A DNA stretch of 64,000 bases from Mycobacterium numidiamassiliense (GCF_900157365.1 NZ_FUEZ01000004.1:558001-622000); one strand, 5' to 3'; shown: positions 21,035-34,649, counted from the first letter of the stretch. Numbers and translations are program-made. Notes: generated by a model not told the origin, from the sequence alone.

Positions 21035-21990
21035 ACGTCCTGTCCTACGTCGCGGGCGCGGCGCAGATCGCTACCGTGATGATCGGGGCGCCGCTGGTCG
21101 TCGGCCTTACCCGGCAGGTGCGCGCACGTTGGGAGGGCCGCGTCGGCGGCGGTGTCCTGCAACCATGGCGCGATATCATCAAACAGCTTGGGAAACAACA
21201 GATCACCCCGCTCGGCACGACGGTGGTGTTCGCGGCCGCGCCCGCCATCGTCGCCGGATCGACATTGCTGATCGCCGCGATCGCGCCGCTGGTCGCCACC
21301 GGATCGCCACTGGATTCCAGCGCGGACCTGTTCGCCGTGGTCGGCCTGCTGTTCGTGGGCACGGTCGCGCTCACGCTGGCCGGCATCGACACCGGCACCT
21401 CGTTCGGCGGCATGGGTGCCAGCCGCGAGATCACCATCGCCGCGCTGGTCGAACCCACAATTTTGCTCGCGGTCTTCGCGCTGTCCATGCCGGCGGGATC
21501 GGCCAATCTCGGTGCCCTGGTAGCGCATACCATCACCCATCCCGGGCAGGTCGTGTCGCTGGCCGCGGTGCTGGCATTCGCCGCGCTGGTGATCGTGATC
21601 GTCGCCGAGACCGGACGGCTGCCGGTGGACAATCCGGCTACCCATCTCGAGCTGACAATGGTGCATGAAGCGATGGTCCTCGAATACGCCGGTCCGCGCC
21701 TGGCACTGGTCGAGTGGGCGACCGGGATGCGACTGACCGTCCTCCTGGCACTGCTGGCAAATCTGTTTGCGCCGTGGGGCATTGCCGGCGGCCGGCCGAG
21801 CGCTCTTGAGATCGTCGTGGGCGTCGCAGCGGTGGTGGCCAAGGTCGCCGTGCTGGCGGGCGTGCTGGCAACCGTCGAGGTCTTCGTCGCCAAGCTGCGG
21901 CTGTTCCGGGTTCCCGAGCTGCTGGCCGGGTCATTTCTACTGGCGCTGCTCGCAGTCATCGCCGCCGACTTCTTCGCGGTGCCAGCATGA
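21031..21990 (+). CDS. hycD: HycD/NuoH-like membrane subunit (Rv0084-like)
   Basis: The 319-residue protein has about eight membrane helices and the NuoH hallmarks [36 protein letters not shown] and a helix 5-6 acidic loop. This subunit links the peripheral arm to the membrane arm and forms the quinone-like cavity in complex I relatives. It overlaps the neighbouring genes by 4 bases at each end. Confidence 0.9.
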   Translation: MNVLSYVAGAAQIATVMIGAPLVVGLTRQVRARWEGRVGGGVLQPWRDIIKQLGKQQITPLGTTVVFAAAPAIVAGSTLLIAAIAPLVATGSPLDSSADLFAVVGLLFVGTVALTLAGIDTGTSFGGMGASREITIAALVEPTILLAVFALSMPAGSANLGALVAHTITHPGQVVSLAAVLAFAALVIVIVAETGRLPVDNPATHLELTMVHEAMVLEYAGPRLALVEWATGMRLTVLLALLANLFAPWGIAGGRPSALEIVVGVAAVVAKVAVLAGVLATVEVFVAKLRLFRVPELLAGSFLLALLAVIAADFFAVPA

Positions 21991-22649
21991 CGTACAACAC
22001 CTTCACGGTACTGGTGGACCTCGCCGCGGGCGGGCTGATCTTGTCGGCGGTGCTGATCGTATGGCGCCGCGACCTCGCGGCCATCGGTCGTCTGCTGGCG
22101 TGTCAGGGCGTGGCGCTGGCCGCCATCCCCCTGCTGCGCGGGGTGTACGACCGCGATGGCGCGCTCCTCGGTGTCGGTTTTGCCGTGTTGCTGTTGCGGG
22201 CTGCGGTATTGCCGCGGTTGCTGGCCCGCGCAGTCGGCGCCGAGCCGCAAACCAACCGGGAAGCCACCCCGCTGGTGAACACCGCCACATCGCTGCTGAT
22301 CACCGCCGCCCTGACACTGGCCGCGTTCGCTGCCGTTCGGCCCTTGGTGAACCTGCAGCCGGCGGCCTCGACGAACGCCGTCCCGGCCGCGACCGCGGCG
22401 GTGCTCATCGCGCTGTTGGTGATGGTCACGCGGCGACACGCGGTGTCACAGGCCGCGGGATTTCTGATGTTGGACAACGGAATCGCCGCGACCGCGTTCC
22501 TCCTCACTGCCGGGGTGCCGCTGATCGTCGAACTCGGCGCCTCCCTGGACGTGCTGTTCGCGGTCATCGTGATCGGTGTTCTGACCGGCCGGCTGTCTCG
22601 CGCTTTCGGCGGCGCTTCCCTGGATGCGTTACAGGAGCTTCACGACTGA
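21987..22649 (+). CDS. hycP: HyfE-like membrane subunit HycP (Rv0085-like)
   Basis: The 220-residue protein has about seven hydrophobic helices, with the [20 protein letters not shown] and [15 protein letters not shown] segments typical of HyfE/NuoK-like subunits. It is named hycP in M. tuberculosis. It is in a tight operon, with its stop overlapping the hycQ start (TGATG). Confidence 0.87.
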   Translation: MTYNTFTVLVDLAAGGLILSAVLIVWRRDLAAIGRLLACQGVALAAIPLLRGVYDRDGALLGVGFAVLLLRAAVLPRLLARAVGAEPQTNREATPLVNTATSLLITAALTLAAFAAVRPLVNLQPAASTNAVPAATAAVLIALLVMVTRRHAVSQAAGFLMLDNGIAATAFLLTAGVPLIVELGASLDVLFAVIVIGVLTGRLSRAFGGASLDALQELHD

Positions 22650-24115
22650 TGACCGGTCTATTGCTCGCCGCGATCCTCGCTCCGATTGGTGCGTCGATCG
22701 CGACCCTGATCGGCGGGTGGCGCCGGGCGACCGCCACGCTGATCGTCCTCTCGGCGTTAACGGTGCTGGGATGTGGCGCGGCGCTGGGCTTTCAGCTCGG
22801 ATCGGGGACCCGGTTCACGTTGGGCGGGCTGTTGCGCGTCGACGCGCTGTCCGTCACCATGCTGATCGTCATCGGAATCGTGGCCACCCTGGCCACCTGG
22901 GCCAGCCTCGGCTACCTCGATGCCGAACTCGCCCACGGTCACACCGACGCCCGCGGTGCCCGAGTGTATGGGGCGCTGACATCGGCGTTCCTTGCCGCGA
23001 TGGTTGTTGCTTTGTGCGCCAACAACATCGGCGTCATCTGGGTCGCCATCGAAGCCACCACGGTGATCACCGCCTTCCTGGTCGGACACCGCCGCACCCG
23101 CACGGCACTCGAAGCGACCTGGAAATACGTCGTGATCTGCTCGGTCGGCATCGCGATGGCGTTTCTCGGCACCGTGCTGCTGTACTACGCCGCCGAGCGT
23201 GCCGGCGCGCCGGCCAACGCGGCCCTGAACATCGACGTGCTGATGGCACACGCGGGCGTGCTGGATCCCGGTACCGCTCGCCTGGCCGGCGGGCTGCTGC
23301 TGATCGGCTACGGCGCCAAGGCCGGGCTGTTTCCGTTCCACACCTGGTTGGCCGACGCGCACAGCCAGGCCCCGGCGCCCGTTTCGGCGCTGATGAGCGG
23401 GGTGCTGCTGTCGGTGGCGTTCTCGGTGCTGATTCGCATCAAGCCGATCATCGACGCCGCTACTGGGCCGACCTTCATGCGGTCGGGGTTGCTGGTGATC
23501 GGGCTGGCGACGCTGCTGATCGCGGCCCTGATGCTGACCGTGACGCCCGACATCAAACGCATGCTCGCCTACTCCTCGATGGAGAACATGGGCCTGATCG
23601 CGATCGCCGCCGCGGCCGGTACCACGCTGGCGATCGCCGCGCTGCTGCTGCACGTGCTCGCTCACGGGATCGGAAAGACGGTCCTGTTCTTGGCAAGCGG
23701 CCAGCTGCAGGCCGCGCACAACTCCACTGCGATCGCCGACATCACAGCCGTGCTGCGGCGGTCCCGCCTGATCGGAGTATCGCTCGCCGTCGGTGTGATC
23801 GTGCTGCTCGGGCTGCCGCCCTTCGCGATGTTCGCCAGCGAGTTGGCCATCGCCCGCTCGCTGGCCGACGCCCGGCTCAGCTGGGCCCTTGCCGCGGGCA
23901 TGCTGCTGATCGTGGTTGCCTTCGCCGCACTGGCGCGCAACTCGGGCCGCATCCTGCTCGGCGACTCCAACGGCGCGCCGGCGATCGCCGTGCCGCGAGC
24001 GGTGGCGGGGGCCCTGATCCTCGGTATCGCGGCGTCGATCGCCATCGGTATCACCGCCGGCCCGCTCACCGACCTGTTCATCGCCGCCGCCGGCAACGTC
24101 GGGGCAGCGCCATGA
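22649..24115 (+). CDS. hycQ: HyfF/NuoN-like antiporter subunit HycQ (Rv0086-like)
   Basis: The 488-residue protein is a second proton_antipo_M membrane subunit with about 13-14 helices. The conserved Glu (VAIEATTVITAFL), the Lys of the broken helix (GYGAKAGLFPFHTWLADAHSQAPAPVSALMSG, quoted in part elsewhere) and TPDIKRMLAYSSMENMG are intact, so proton translocation looks possible. Translation is coupled to both neighbours. Confidence 0.88.
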   Translation: MTGLLLAAILAPIGASIATLIGGWRRATATLIVLSALTVLGCGAALGFQLGSGTRFTLGGLLRVDALSVTMLIVIGIVATLATWASLGYLDAELAHGHTDARGARVYGALTSAFLAAMVVALCANNIGVIWVAIEATTVITAFLVGHRRTRTALEATWKYVVICSVGIAMAFLGTVLLYYAAERAGAPANAALNIDVLMAHAGVLDPGTARLAGGLLLIGYGAKAGLFPFHTWLADAHSQAPAPVSALMSGVLLSVAFSVLIRIKPIIDAATGPTFMRSGLLVIGLATLLIAALMLTVTPDIKRMLAYSSMENMGLIAIAAAAGTTLAIAALLLHVLAHGIGKTVLFLASGQLQAAHNSTAIADITAVLRRSRLIGVSLAVGVIVLLGLPPFAMFASELAIARSLADARLSWALAAGMLLIVVAFAALARNSGRILLGDSNGAPAIAVPRAVAGALILGIAASIAIGITAGPLTDLFIAAAGNVGAAP

Positions 24116-25590
24116 GTCACAACTGGTTGCGCCACAGGCTATCTCAGGATGGACTGGCCGAGATGACTGAAGTGCTGCTAGGTGACGGGTTTCGTCTGGC
24201 TCTGGTGGCGGCCCACGACGACGGCGATACCTTGCGGGTCGTGTATCTGTTCCTTGCCGGCTGGCCTGATCGTCGTGTGGAAGTCGAATGCGTTGTGCCC
24301 AGCGATGATCCGGTGGTGCGCTCAATGGCGTATCTATCGTTTGCGGCCAGCAGATTCGAACGCGAAGTGGCGGACCTGTATGGGATTCGGCCCGTCGGGC
24401 ATCCCAAACCGCGGCGGCTAGTGCGGCATGGCCATTGGCCCGAGGACTGGTATCCGATGCGCAACAACGCCGGGCCCGCGCCAGAATTCGAAGACCTTGG
24501 CCATTTCCCGTTCATCCCCGTCGAAGGACCAGGGGTATACGACATCCCGGTCGGTCCCGTGCATGCCGGGGTGATTGAACCCGGTCATTTCCGCTTCTCG
24601 GTCGCCGGCGAAACCGTGCTACGACTCAAGGCCCGACTGTGGTTCGTCCACCGGGGCCTGGAAAAGCTCTTCCAGGGCCGGCCGACTGAGGGCGCGGTCG
24701 ACCTGGCGGAACGCGTGAGCGGCGATACCTCCGTTGCACACGCGCTCGCCCACAGCCTCGCCATCGAAGACGCGCTCGGGGTCGAACTCCCCGACGAGGT
24801 ACACCGACTGCGGGCCCTGCTCGTCGAACTCGAACGTCTCTACAACCACGTCACCGATTTGGGCGCGCTCGCCAACGATGTCGGATTCGGGCTCGCCAAC
24901 GCGCATGCGCAACGGATCCGAGAACAACTGTTGCGGGTCAACGCGGCGGTCACCGGACATCGACTGCTGCGCGGCGCCGTCCGTCCCGGCGCGGTCAGGC
25001 TGCAGGCACTGCCCGATGCTGCTGTGCTGCGGTCCGTTGCGGCCGATGTTGCCGAAATCGCCGAACTGACCCTGCGCAACACGGTCACCTATGACCGGTT
25101 CGCTGGGACCGCCGTCCTGCATCGAGAAGACGCCGACGCCCTCGGCTGCCTTGGCTATGTCGCGCGCGCCAGCGGCATGCGCACCGACGCCCGACTCGAA
25201 CACCCCACCACCGCACTGCCCGTCACTGAGATCGGCGCCGACGCGGGTGACGTGCTGGCCCGCTACACGGTGCGGCGCGACGAATACGCGGTCTCCACCG
25301 CGTTGGCGTGCCACCTGATCGAATCACACTCCGGTCCAACAGAATATGCCCAATCCCTACCATCGCTTTATGGAGCGAGAAGCGGTATCGGGATCGTCGA
25401 AGGCTGGCGCGGCACCATAGTCCACCGCGTGGAAATTGACGCCGCCAATCGCATCACCCGCGCGAAGATTGTCGACCCGTCCTGGTTCAACTGGCCCGCG
25501 CTGCCCGTCGCGATGGCCGACACCATCGTCCCCGACTTCCCACTGGCCAACAAAAGCTTCAACCAGTCTTATGCCGGCAACGATCTCTGA
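24112..25590 (+). CDS. hycE: HycE-like large subunit without nickel ligands (Rv0087-like)
   Basis: The 492-residue protein combines an N-terminal NuoC-like domain (residues ~1-140, with SRFEREVADLYGI) and a NuoD/hydrogenase large-subunit domain. In real group 4 hydrogenases the first nickel motif is RVCGIC; here it reads ERVSGDTS, with Ser203 and Thr206 in place of the cysteines. The C-terminal DPCxxC is DPSWFN (Ser457, Asn460). All four nickel ligands are therefore missing, and the protein cannot bind a NiFe centre in the known way. It fits the 'energy-converting hydrogenase-related' (Ehr) class. The electron donor and acceptor are unknown. Confidence 0.9.
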   Translation: MSHNWLRHRLSQDGLAEMTEVLLGDGFRLALVAAHDDGDTLRVVYLFLAGWPDRRVEVECVVPSDDPVVRSMAYLSFAASRFEREVADLYGIRPVGHPKPRRLVRHGHWPEDWYPMRNNAGPAPEFEDLGHFPFIPVEGPGVYDIPVGPVHAGVIEPGHFRFSVAGETVLRLKARLWFVHRGLEKLFQGRPTEGAVDLAERVSGDTSVAHALAHSLAIEDALGVELPDEVHRLRALLVELERLYNHVTDLGALANDVGFGLANAHAQRIREQLLRVNAAVTGHRLLRGAVRPGAVRLQALPDAAVLRSVAADVAEIAELTLRNTVTYDRFAGTAVLHREDADALGCLGYVARASGMRTDARLEHPTTALPVTEIGADAGDVLARYTVRRDEYAVSTALACHLIESHSGPTEYAQSLPSLYGARSGIGIVEGWRGTIVHRVEIDAANRITRAKIVDPSWFNWPALPVAMADTIVPDFPLANKSFNQSYAGNDL

Positions 25591-25604
25591 CACCCAACCT
25601 GCGC

Positions 25605-26492
25605 CTAGTCACCCTCGCCGGCCAACGCAAACAGGCCGTCCACGGTCCGGCTGATCAGGCCGTCGGCGAGCAACGAGTCCAGCGCTCGGTCGCGCTGCCG
25701 GGTGTCGGTCAGCCACGCCACGTCCAGCTGGGCTCGGGTGACCGGAAAGTCGCTGAGGCGCAATACATCTAGCAATAGCCCACGGACCTGGCGGTCGGTC
25801 CCCGCGTAGCTTTGAACGCGGCGCGCCGGGCCCTGCGCCGGGGGATAACCCGCGCGCCGCCAGGCGCACTCGCTAAGTGGACACAATCCGCAACGCGGCG
25901 CGCGCGCGGTGCACACGATGGCGCCCAATTCCATCAATCCCACCGAAAAGGTAGGTGCCGCATCATCTTTCGGTAGTAGTGCCGAGACGATGGCATGGTC
26001 GCGAGTGGTGGACGGGGAACCTGCGTCGGCCAGGCCATGCACTGCGCGTGCCACCACCCGGCGCACGTTGGTGTCGACCACCGGCACCGCCTGTCGGTAG
26101 GCGAAGCAGGCCACGGCTCGCGCGGTATAGCTGCCGATTCCGGGCAACCCCAGCAGGGTTTCCACGTCGTCGGGAACAACATCGCCGTGCTCACGGGCAA
26201 TGACGGTGGCGCACTCGTGCAGCCGCTTGGCCCGTCGCGGATAGCCCAGCTTGCCCCACGCACGCAGCACGTCGGCCGCGCTGGCCGCCGCGGTCGCCGA
26301 CGGGGTGGGCCAGCGGCGCACCCAGTCCGTCCAGATCGGCAGCACCCGGGCCACCGGTGTCTGTTGCAGCATGAATTCGCTGACCAGAATCTGCCATGCG
26401 CTGACGCCGGGTTCCCGCCAGGGCAGGTCGCGGCGCGATCGTGCATACCACTCCAGAAGTTCATCCGCCGGGATGTGCGGTTGGCTAGGCAT
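25605..26492 (-). CDS. mutY: A/G-specific adenine glycosylase
   Basis: The 295-residue enzyme removes adenine mispaired with 8-oxoguanine. It has the helix-hairpin-helix LLGLPGIGSYTARAVACFA, the catalytic Asp in VPVVDTNVRR, the EFMLQQTPVARV segment and a C-terminal Fe-S cysteine cluster (CTARAPRCGLCPLSEC). ATG 26492 gives the family N-terminus. It is convergent with the HycE-like gene, 14 bases apart, and divergent from the carbonic anhydrase. Confidence 0.95.
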   Translation of the reverse strand: MPSQPHIPADELLEWYARSRRDLPWREPGVSAWQILVSEFMLQQTPVARVLPIWTDWVRRWPTPSATAAASAADVLRAWGKLGYPRRAKRLHECATVIAREHGDVVPDDVETLLGLPGIGSYTARAVACFAYRQAVPVVDTNVRRVVARAVHGLADAGSPSTTRDHAIVSALLPKDDAAPTFSVGLMELGAIVCTARAPRCGLCPLSECAWRRAGYPPAQGPARRVQSYAGTDRQVRGLLLDVLRLSDFPVTRAQLDVAWLTDTRQRDRALDSLLADGLISRTVDGLFALAGEGD

Positions 26493-26522
26493 TAACGCCC
26501 ACCGCACCGCAGAATGTTTGCC

Positions 26523-27140
26523 ATGCCCAACACCAGTCCGTTAACCGCATGGAAATCACTTAAAGAGGGTAACGAGCGATTCGTTGCCGGCCAGCCCCTG
26601 CATCCCAGCCAGAGTGTCGCGCATCGGGCCAGCCTGGCGGCCGGCCAGAAGCCGACCGCGGTCATATTCGGCTGCGCGGACAGCCGGGTGGCCGCCGAGC
26701 TCATCTTCGATCAGGGCCTTGGTGACGTGTTCGTGGTCCGCACTGCCGGGCAGGCGATCGATTCGGCAGTGCTGGGTTCCATCGAGTACGCGGTGACGGT
26801 CCTCGACGTCCCACTCGTCGTCGTTCTCGGCCATAACAACTGCGGCGCCGTCAAGGCCACCATCAGTGCGATCGACGACGGTGCGATCCCCGGCGGCTTC
26901 GTACGGGACGTGGTGGAGCGCGTCTTGCCGTCCATCCTGGGGGGCCGGCGGGACGGCCTCACCCGTGTCGACGAGTTCGAGGACCGGCATGTGCAAGAGA
27001 CGTTGGCCCAGCTGCTGACGCGGTCCTCTGCCATCGCAGAGCGAGTGTCCGAGGGCACGCTCGGGCTTGCGGGCATCACCTACCACCTTGCCGACGGGCG
27101 GGCGGTGTTGGTCGACCACAAAGGCGATATCGGCGAGTAA
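26523..27140 (+). CDS. canB: Beta-class carbonic anhydrase (Rv3588c-like)
   Basis: The 205-residue enzyme interconverts CO2 and bicarbonate. Zinc ligands are visible as CADSR (Cys and the Asp-Arg dyad) and GHNNCGA (His and Cys). The family start is ATG 26523; an ATG at 26514 would add three residues. CAGAAT lies seven bases before 26523, so a leaderless start is possible. The gap to mutY is only 30 bases, a very compact divergent promoter region. Confidence 0.93.
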   Translation: MPNTSPLTAWKSLKEGNERFVAGQPLHPSQSVAHRASLAAGQKPTAVIFGCADSRVAAELIFDQGLGDVFVVRTAGQAIDSAVLGSIEYAVTVLDVPLVVVLGHNNCGAVKATISAIDDGAIPGGFVRDVVERVLPSILGGRRDGLTRVDEFEDRHVQETLAQLLTRSSAIAERVSEGTLGLAGITYHLADGRAVLVDHKGDIGE

Positions 27141-27244
27141 CCGCGGCGTCGACGCCGTCACTAACACGGCGGTCTGTCAGCTAACCGGGCGACACGCCGA
27201 CCAGGATCGGCCAAATCGGTGTGACCTGGGCCTACGGTGTGATC

Positions 27245-28051
27245 GTGCTGGATCTGGAACCGCGTGGCCCGCTACCCACGGAGATCTATTGGCGGCGCAG
27301 GGGGCTGGCCCTGGGCATCGCGGTTGTCGTGATCGGCATCGCCGTCGCCACGATCATTGCCTTTGTCGGGAGCAACGCGGGCGCCAAACCCGCCAGCGTC
27401 AACAAACCCGGCTCGGCTCAAAACACTGCGGCGGCGCTCCCGCCGCAGGCACCGCCGCCCGGGCAGGAAGGCGTCACCCCGGTCGCGCCGCCGCAGGGAC
27501 AAAACCCCGAGTCCGCGACGCCGACGGCCGCCGTGCTGCCGCCGCCGGTGCTCAAGGAGGGCGACGACTGCCCCGATTCGACGCTCGGCGTCAAGGGCCT
27601 GACCAACGCCCCGCAGTACTTCATCGGTGACCAGCCGAAATTCACCATGGTCGTCACCAACATCGGGCTGGTGTCCTGCAAGCGCGACGTGGGCGCCGCG
27701 GTGCTGGCGGCCTATGTCTACTCGCTGGACAACAAGCGGCTGTGGTCGAACTTGGACTGCGCGCCCTCCAACGAGACGCTCGTCAAGACGTTCACGCCGG
27801 GTGAGCAGGTGACGACCGCGGTGACCTGGACCGGGATGGGCTCGGCGCCGCATTGCCCGCTCCCGCGCCCGGCGATCGGCCCGGGCACCTACAACCTCGT
27901 CGTGCAGCTGGGCAATCTGCGCTCACTCGCGGTTCCGTTCATCCTGAACCAGCCGCCGCCACAGCCGGGACCGGTTCCGGGTCAGCCGGCCGTGGCGCCG
28001 CCGCCCGAGGGTCCGCCAGGAGTTGCTCCCGGTCCCTCGCCCTCGGGTTAG
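27245..28051 (+). CDS. Conserved membrane-anchored secreted protein (Rv3587c-like)
   Basis: The 268-residue protein has a short cytoplasmic N-terminus (LDLEPRGPLPTEIYWRRR) and one membrane helix (about residues 19-41). A Pro/Ala/Gln-rich linker follows, then a folded domain (about residues 95-240) with CPDSTLGVKGLTN, VSCKRDVG and three further cysteines likely paired outside the membrane, and a Pro-rich end. GTG 27245 gives the M. tuberculosis N-terminus; upstream GTG codons at 27221 and 27239 are alternatives. Function is unknown. Confidence 0.85.
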   Translation: MLDLEPRGPLPTEIYWRRRGLALGIAVVVIGIAVATIIAFVGSNAGAKPASVNKPGSAQNTAAALPPQAPPPGQEGVTPVAPPQGQNPESATPTAAVLPPPVLKEGDDCPDSTLGVKGLTNAPQYFIGDQPKFTMVVTNIGLVSCKRDVGAAVLAAYVYSLDNKRLWSNLDCAPSNETLVKTFTPGEQVTTAVTWTGMGSAPHCPLPRPAIGPGTYNLVVQLGNLRSLAVPFILNQPPPQPGPVPGQPAVAPPPEGPPGVAPGPSPSG

Positions 28052-28071
28052 TCGAGCTTCCGAACGCCTGG

Positions 28072-30566
<2,495 letters not shown>

Positions 30567-30625
30567 GCCATGACGGTAACGGGACGGTGCGACAACTCCC
30601 CGGTGTTGGGGCCGGGACGCGCCGG

Positions 30626-31180
30626 TCAGCCCTCGTGCGGCGCCAACCCGGCCGAAATCGGCACGCTCACGCTGCCCTGGCCGGCCTTTTCGAACGTGAA
30701 GGTGAAGTTATAGGTGAGGCCGTTCGAGATGGGCTTGACCAGGTTCACCGTCGCCTTGGCGGCGTTGTTGGAGTCGAGCGGACCCGGCGCCACGTTCTGG
30801 CCGTCGGGCCTACCGATGAACAGCATCCCGCTGGCGGGCACGCGACCATCCCCGGTCACGGTCACCGTTCCGATGTCGCTGCTGATCCCGACCAGTCGGT
30901 CCGCGACATCGGGGGACTGGTTCACCGCCACCAATACCAGCTCGACGGTCCGGCCGGCCTGGATGAAGTCGTTGGGCTGCACGGCCTGGATGCGGACGTT
31001 GCGCAGCGCGATGTTGTTGATCGTGGTCCTGTTGCCGTTGACCGCGGGTTCTTGGACCGCCGTCTGCGCAATTTGTCCGGCTCCGCAACCGGTGAGCACG
31101 GCCGCGAATAGCGCGGCCAGGCCGACGAGGGCGACCCGGGTGGACAAGCGGATCGGGAGGCCGGTCCTGATGCGGTTCAC
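30626..31180 (-). CDS. lpqE: Lipoprotein LpqE
   Basis: The 184-residue protein has a signal peptide with lipobox LTGC at about residues 29-32. A beta-rich domain follows ([46 protein letters not shown] region), as in mycobacterial LpqE (Rv3584). It is anchored at the outer face of the membrane. Function is not established. It is divergent from carD. Confidence 0.9.
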   Translation of the reverse strand: MNRIRTGLPIRLSTRVALVGLAALFAAVLTGCGAGQIAQTAVQEPAVNGNRTTINNIALRNVRIQAVQPNDFIQAGRTVELVLVAVNQSPDVADRLVGISSDIGTVTVTGDGRVPASGMLFIGRPDGQNVAPGPLDSNNAAKATVNLVKPISNGLTYNFTFTFEKAGQGSVSVPISAGLAPHEG

Positions 31181-31993
<813 letters not shown>

Positions 31994-32030
31994 AGAGCCT
32001 GAGGCTCTCTAGTCGGGGGAAACCGGCGCC

Positions 32031-32705
32031 TTGGGCACAGTCGCTGCAGTAGTACCGGCCGCAGGGTCGGGCGAACGGCTGGCCGCGGGCATCCCGAAAG
32101 CATTTTGTTCACTCGAAGGGCGCACCCTGCTCGAGCGCGCGGTCGCGGGCCTGCGGGAGTCGCAGGTCGTCGACCATATCGTGGTGGCGGTCCCTGCCGA
32201 CCGCACAGATGAGGCCAAGCAGCTCTTAGCCGGCCAGGCCTCCGTCGTCGCCGGTGGCCCCGGCCGCACCGAATCCGTGAGGCTGGCCCTGGCGGCCTTG
32301 TCCGGTGAACCGGAGTTCGTGTTGGTGCACGATGCCGCCCGGGCGCTGACGCCGCCGGGTCTGATCGTGCGCGTGGTCGAGGCGTTGCGGGCCGGTCATG
32401 GCGCCGTCGTACCCGCGCTGCCCGTGTCTGACACCATCAAGGCCGTGGATGCCAACGGTGCGGTCCTGGGCACGCCGGAGCGGGCCGGCCTGCGGGCGGT
32501 GCAGACTCCGCAAGGATTCGCCACCGATCTATTGCTGCGGGCCTATCAGCGCGCTGCGCAGGCCGCCGGGGCGGGTTTCACCGACGACGCGTCGCTTGTC
32601 GAGCATGTCGGCGGGCAGGTCCAGGTTGTCGACGGCGATCCGCTGGCGTTCAAGATCACCACCGCCCTGGACCTGCTGCTGGCTCAAGCGATAGTGCGCC
32701 GGTGA
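32031..32705 (+). CDS. ispD: IspD (MEP cytidylyltransferase)
   Basis: The 224-residue enzyme makes CDP-methylerythritol in the MEP isoprenoid pathway. It has the nucleotide-binding [29 protein letters not shown] and the [11 protein letters not shown] segment. The start is TTG 32031, since no ATG or GTG is available before the AAGSGER motif. The stop overlaps ispF. A small hairpin (AGAGCC/GGCTCT, 31994-32008) lies between carD and ispD. Confidence 0.95.
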   Translation: MGTVAAVVPAAGSGERLAAGIPKAFCSLEGRTLLERAVAGLRESQVVDHIVVAVPADRTDEAKQLLAGQASVVAGGPGRTESVRLALAALSGEPEFVLVHDAARALTPPGLIVRVVEALRAGHGAVVPALPVSDTIKAVDANGAVLGTPERAGLRAVQTPQGFATDLLLRAYQRAAQAAGAGFTDDASLVEHVGGQVQVVDGDPLAFKITTALDLLLAQAIVRR

Positions 32706-33190
32706 CGGGGCTGCCGCCGCTGCCAAGGGTCGGCCTGGGCACCGATGTGCATCCCATCGAATCCGGGCGGCCCTGCTGGCTGGTAGGGCTGCTGTTTCCC
32801 GACGCCGACGGCTGCGCGGGACACTCGGACGGCGACGTGGCCGCACACGCGCTGTGCGACGCCCTGTTGTCGGCCGCCGGGCTGGGCGATATCGGCGCGG
32901 TGTTCGGGGTCGACGATCCGCGCTGGAAGGGCGTCAGTGGCGCCGACATGCTGCGCCACGTCGTCGACCTGCTCTCTGAGCAGGGTTATCGGGTCGGAAA
33001 CGCCGCCGTCCAGGTGATCGGCAACCGGCCAAAGATCGGACCGCGGCGCGCCGAGGCGCAGCAGCTGCTGTCGGGTCTGCTGGCCGCGCCGGTGTCGGTG
33101 TCGGCGACGACGACCGACGGGCTTGGCCTGACCGGACGCGGCGAGGGGCTGGCCGCCGTCGCGACCGCGTTGGTCGTCGCCACCGGTTAG
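32702..33190 (+). CDS. ispF: IspF (MEcPP synthase)
   Basis: The 162-residue enzyme forms methylerythritol cyclodiphosphate. Zinc ligands are in GTDVHPI and the conserved [16 protein letters not shown], and the [18 protein letters not shown] end is intact. It starts at GTG 32702, overlapping the ispD stop (GTGA). It catalyses the second step after IspD; IspE is not in the window. Confidence 0.95.
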   Translation: MTGLPPLPRVGLGTDVHPIESGRPCWLVGLLFPDADGCAGHSDGDVAAHALCDALLSAAGLGDIGAVFGVDDPRWKGVSGADMLRHVVDLLSEQGYRVGNAAVQVIGNRPKIGPRRAEAQQLLSGLLAAPVSVSATTTDGLGLTGRGEGLAAVATALVVATG

Positions 33191-33225
33191 GCCCGCGCAG
33201 CGGCGGGAGAATCACTACCAGCGGG

Positions 33226-33242
33226 TAAGCTGGCACGTCGTG
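33226..33242 (+). promoter_or_regulatory. Probable leaderless promoter and start of cysS
   Basis: TAAGCT (33226-33231), then GGCACGTC, then the GTG start. This is the same TAAGCTGGCACGTCGTGA string as at lysS. No ribosome binding site precedes the GTG. Confidence 0.55.
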
Positions 33243-34649
33243 ACCGAACGCGGCCGCTTGCGCCTCCACGACACCGCGGCCGGTGCTGTGCGCGAATTCG
33301 TTCCGCTGCGCGAAGGGCACGTCTCCATCTACCTCTGTGGCGCCACCGTGCAGGGGCTGCCGCACATCGGGCACGTCCGCAGCGGGGTGGCCTTCGACAT
33401 CCTGCGCCGCTGGTTGGCGGCGCGCGGTTACGACGTCGCGTTCATCCGCAATGTCACCGACATCGAGGACAAAATTCTCGCCAAGGCCGCCGCGGCGGGC
33501 CGTCCGTGGTGGGAATGGGCGGCCACCTACGAGCGGGCGTTCACGGCGGCCTACGACGCGCTCGATGTGCTGCCGCCGTCGGCGGAGCCGCGGGCGACCG
33601 GGCACATCACGCAGATGGTCGAATTAATGGAACGCTTGATCGAAAATGGCCATGCGTACGCCGCATGCGGTGACGTCTACTTCGACGTGGTCAGTTTCCC
33701 GGAGTACGGCCAGCTGTCCGGCCACAAGATCGACGACGTCCATCAAGGCGAGGGTGTGGCCACCGGCAAGCGCGACCAGCGCGATTTCACCCTGTGGAAG
33801 GGCGAGAAACCCGGCGAGCCCTCGTGGCCCTCGCCGTGGGGCCGCGGCCGCCCGGGCTGGCATCTGGAATGCTCGGCGATGGCCCGTACCTATCTCGGGC
33901 CTGAGTTCGATATCCATTGTGGTGGAATGGATTTGGTGTTCCCGCATCATGAAAATGAAATCGCGCAGAGTCGCGCTGCGGGCGATGGGTTCGCCCGCTA
34001 CTGGCTGCACAACGGGTGGGTGACGCTGGGCGGGGAGAAGATGAGCAAGTCGCTGGGCAACGTGTTGTCCATACCGGCGATGTTGCAGCGGGTCCGGCCC
34101 GCCGAACTTCGCTACTACCTGGGCAGCGCGCACTACCGGTCGATGCTGGAATTCTCCGAAACCGCCCTGCAGGATGCGGTCAAAGCCTATGTGGGAGTGG
34201 AGGACTTCCTGCATCGCGTCCGGGTTCGGATCGGTGCCGTCGTCCCCGGGGAACCGACGCCGCGATTCGGCGAAGCGCTCGACGACGATCTGGCGGTCCC
34301 GATCGCGTTGGCCGAAATCCACCACGCTCGCGCAGAGGGTAATCGCGCGCTCGACGCGGGCGACCATGACGGTGCCCTGGCCAACGCCGGCGCGATACGA
34401 GCGATGATGGGCATCCTTGGGTGCGATCCGCTCGACGAACGCTGGGAATCGCGCGACGAGACCTCGGCCGCACTCGCGGCCGTCGACGTGCTAGTGCAGG
34501 CCGAGCTGGAAAGCCGGCAGCAGGCGCGCGAGCAGCGGAATTGGGCTCTGGCAGACGAGATTCGGGACCGGCTCAAGCTCGCGGGCATCGAGGTCACCGA
34601 CACCGCCGATGGGCCGCAGTGGGAGCTGTTGGCGGGTGACGACAAGTAA
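33240..34649 (+). CDS. cysS: Cysteinyl-tRNA synthetase
   Basis: The 469-residue class I enzyme charges tRNA-Cys. It has a zinc Cys in YLCGATVQG, the HIGH signature [11 protein letters not shown], a second zinc site CSAM...[14 protein letters not shown], and KMSKSLGN. It follows ispF by 49 bases but has its own probable leaderless promoter at GTG 33240. Its stop overlaps the next start (TAATG). Confidence 0.97.
   Translation: MTERGRLRLHDTAAGAVREFVPLREGHVSIYLCGATVQGLPHIGHVRSGVAFDILRRWLAARGYDVAFIRNVTDIEDKILAKAAAAGRPWWEWAATYERAFTAAYDALDVLPPSAEPRATGHITQMVELMERLIENGHAYAACGDVYFDVVSFPEYGQLSGHKIDDVHQGEGVATGKRDQRDFTLWKGEKPGEPSWPSPWGRGRPGWHLECSAMARTYLGPEFDIHCGGMDLVFPHHENEIAQSRAAGDGFARYWLHNGWVTLGGEKMSKSLGNVLSIPAMLQRVRPAELRYYLGSAHYRSMLEFSETALQDAVKAYVGVEDFLHRVRVRIGAVVPGEPTPRFGEALDDDLAVPIALAEIHHARAEGNRALDAGDHDGALANAGAIRAMMGILGCDPLDERWESRDETSAALAAVDVLVQAELESRQQAREQRNWALADEIRDRLKLAGIEVTDTADGPQWELLAGDDK

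Noticed and set aside
24112..25590. Functional NiFe hydrogenase large subunit
   Set aside because: All four cysteines that bind nickel in this family are replaced.
31994..32008. Hairpin AGAGCC/GGCTCT after carD as a terminator
   Set aside because: The stem is only six pairs and there is no T-run. The gap to ispD is short and the genes are probably co-transcribed.
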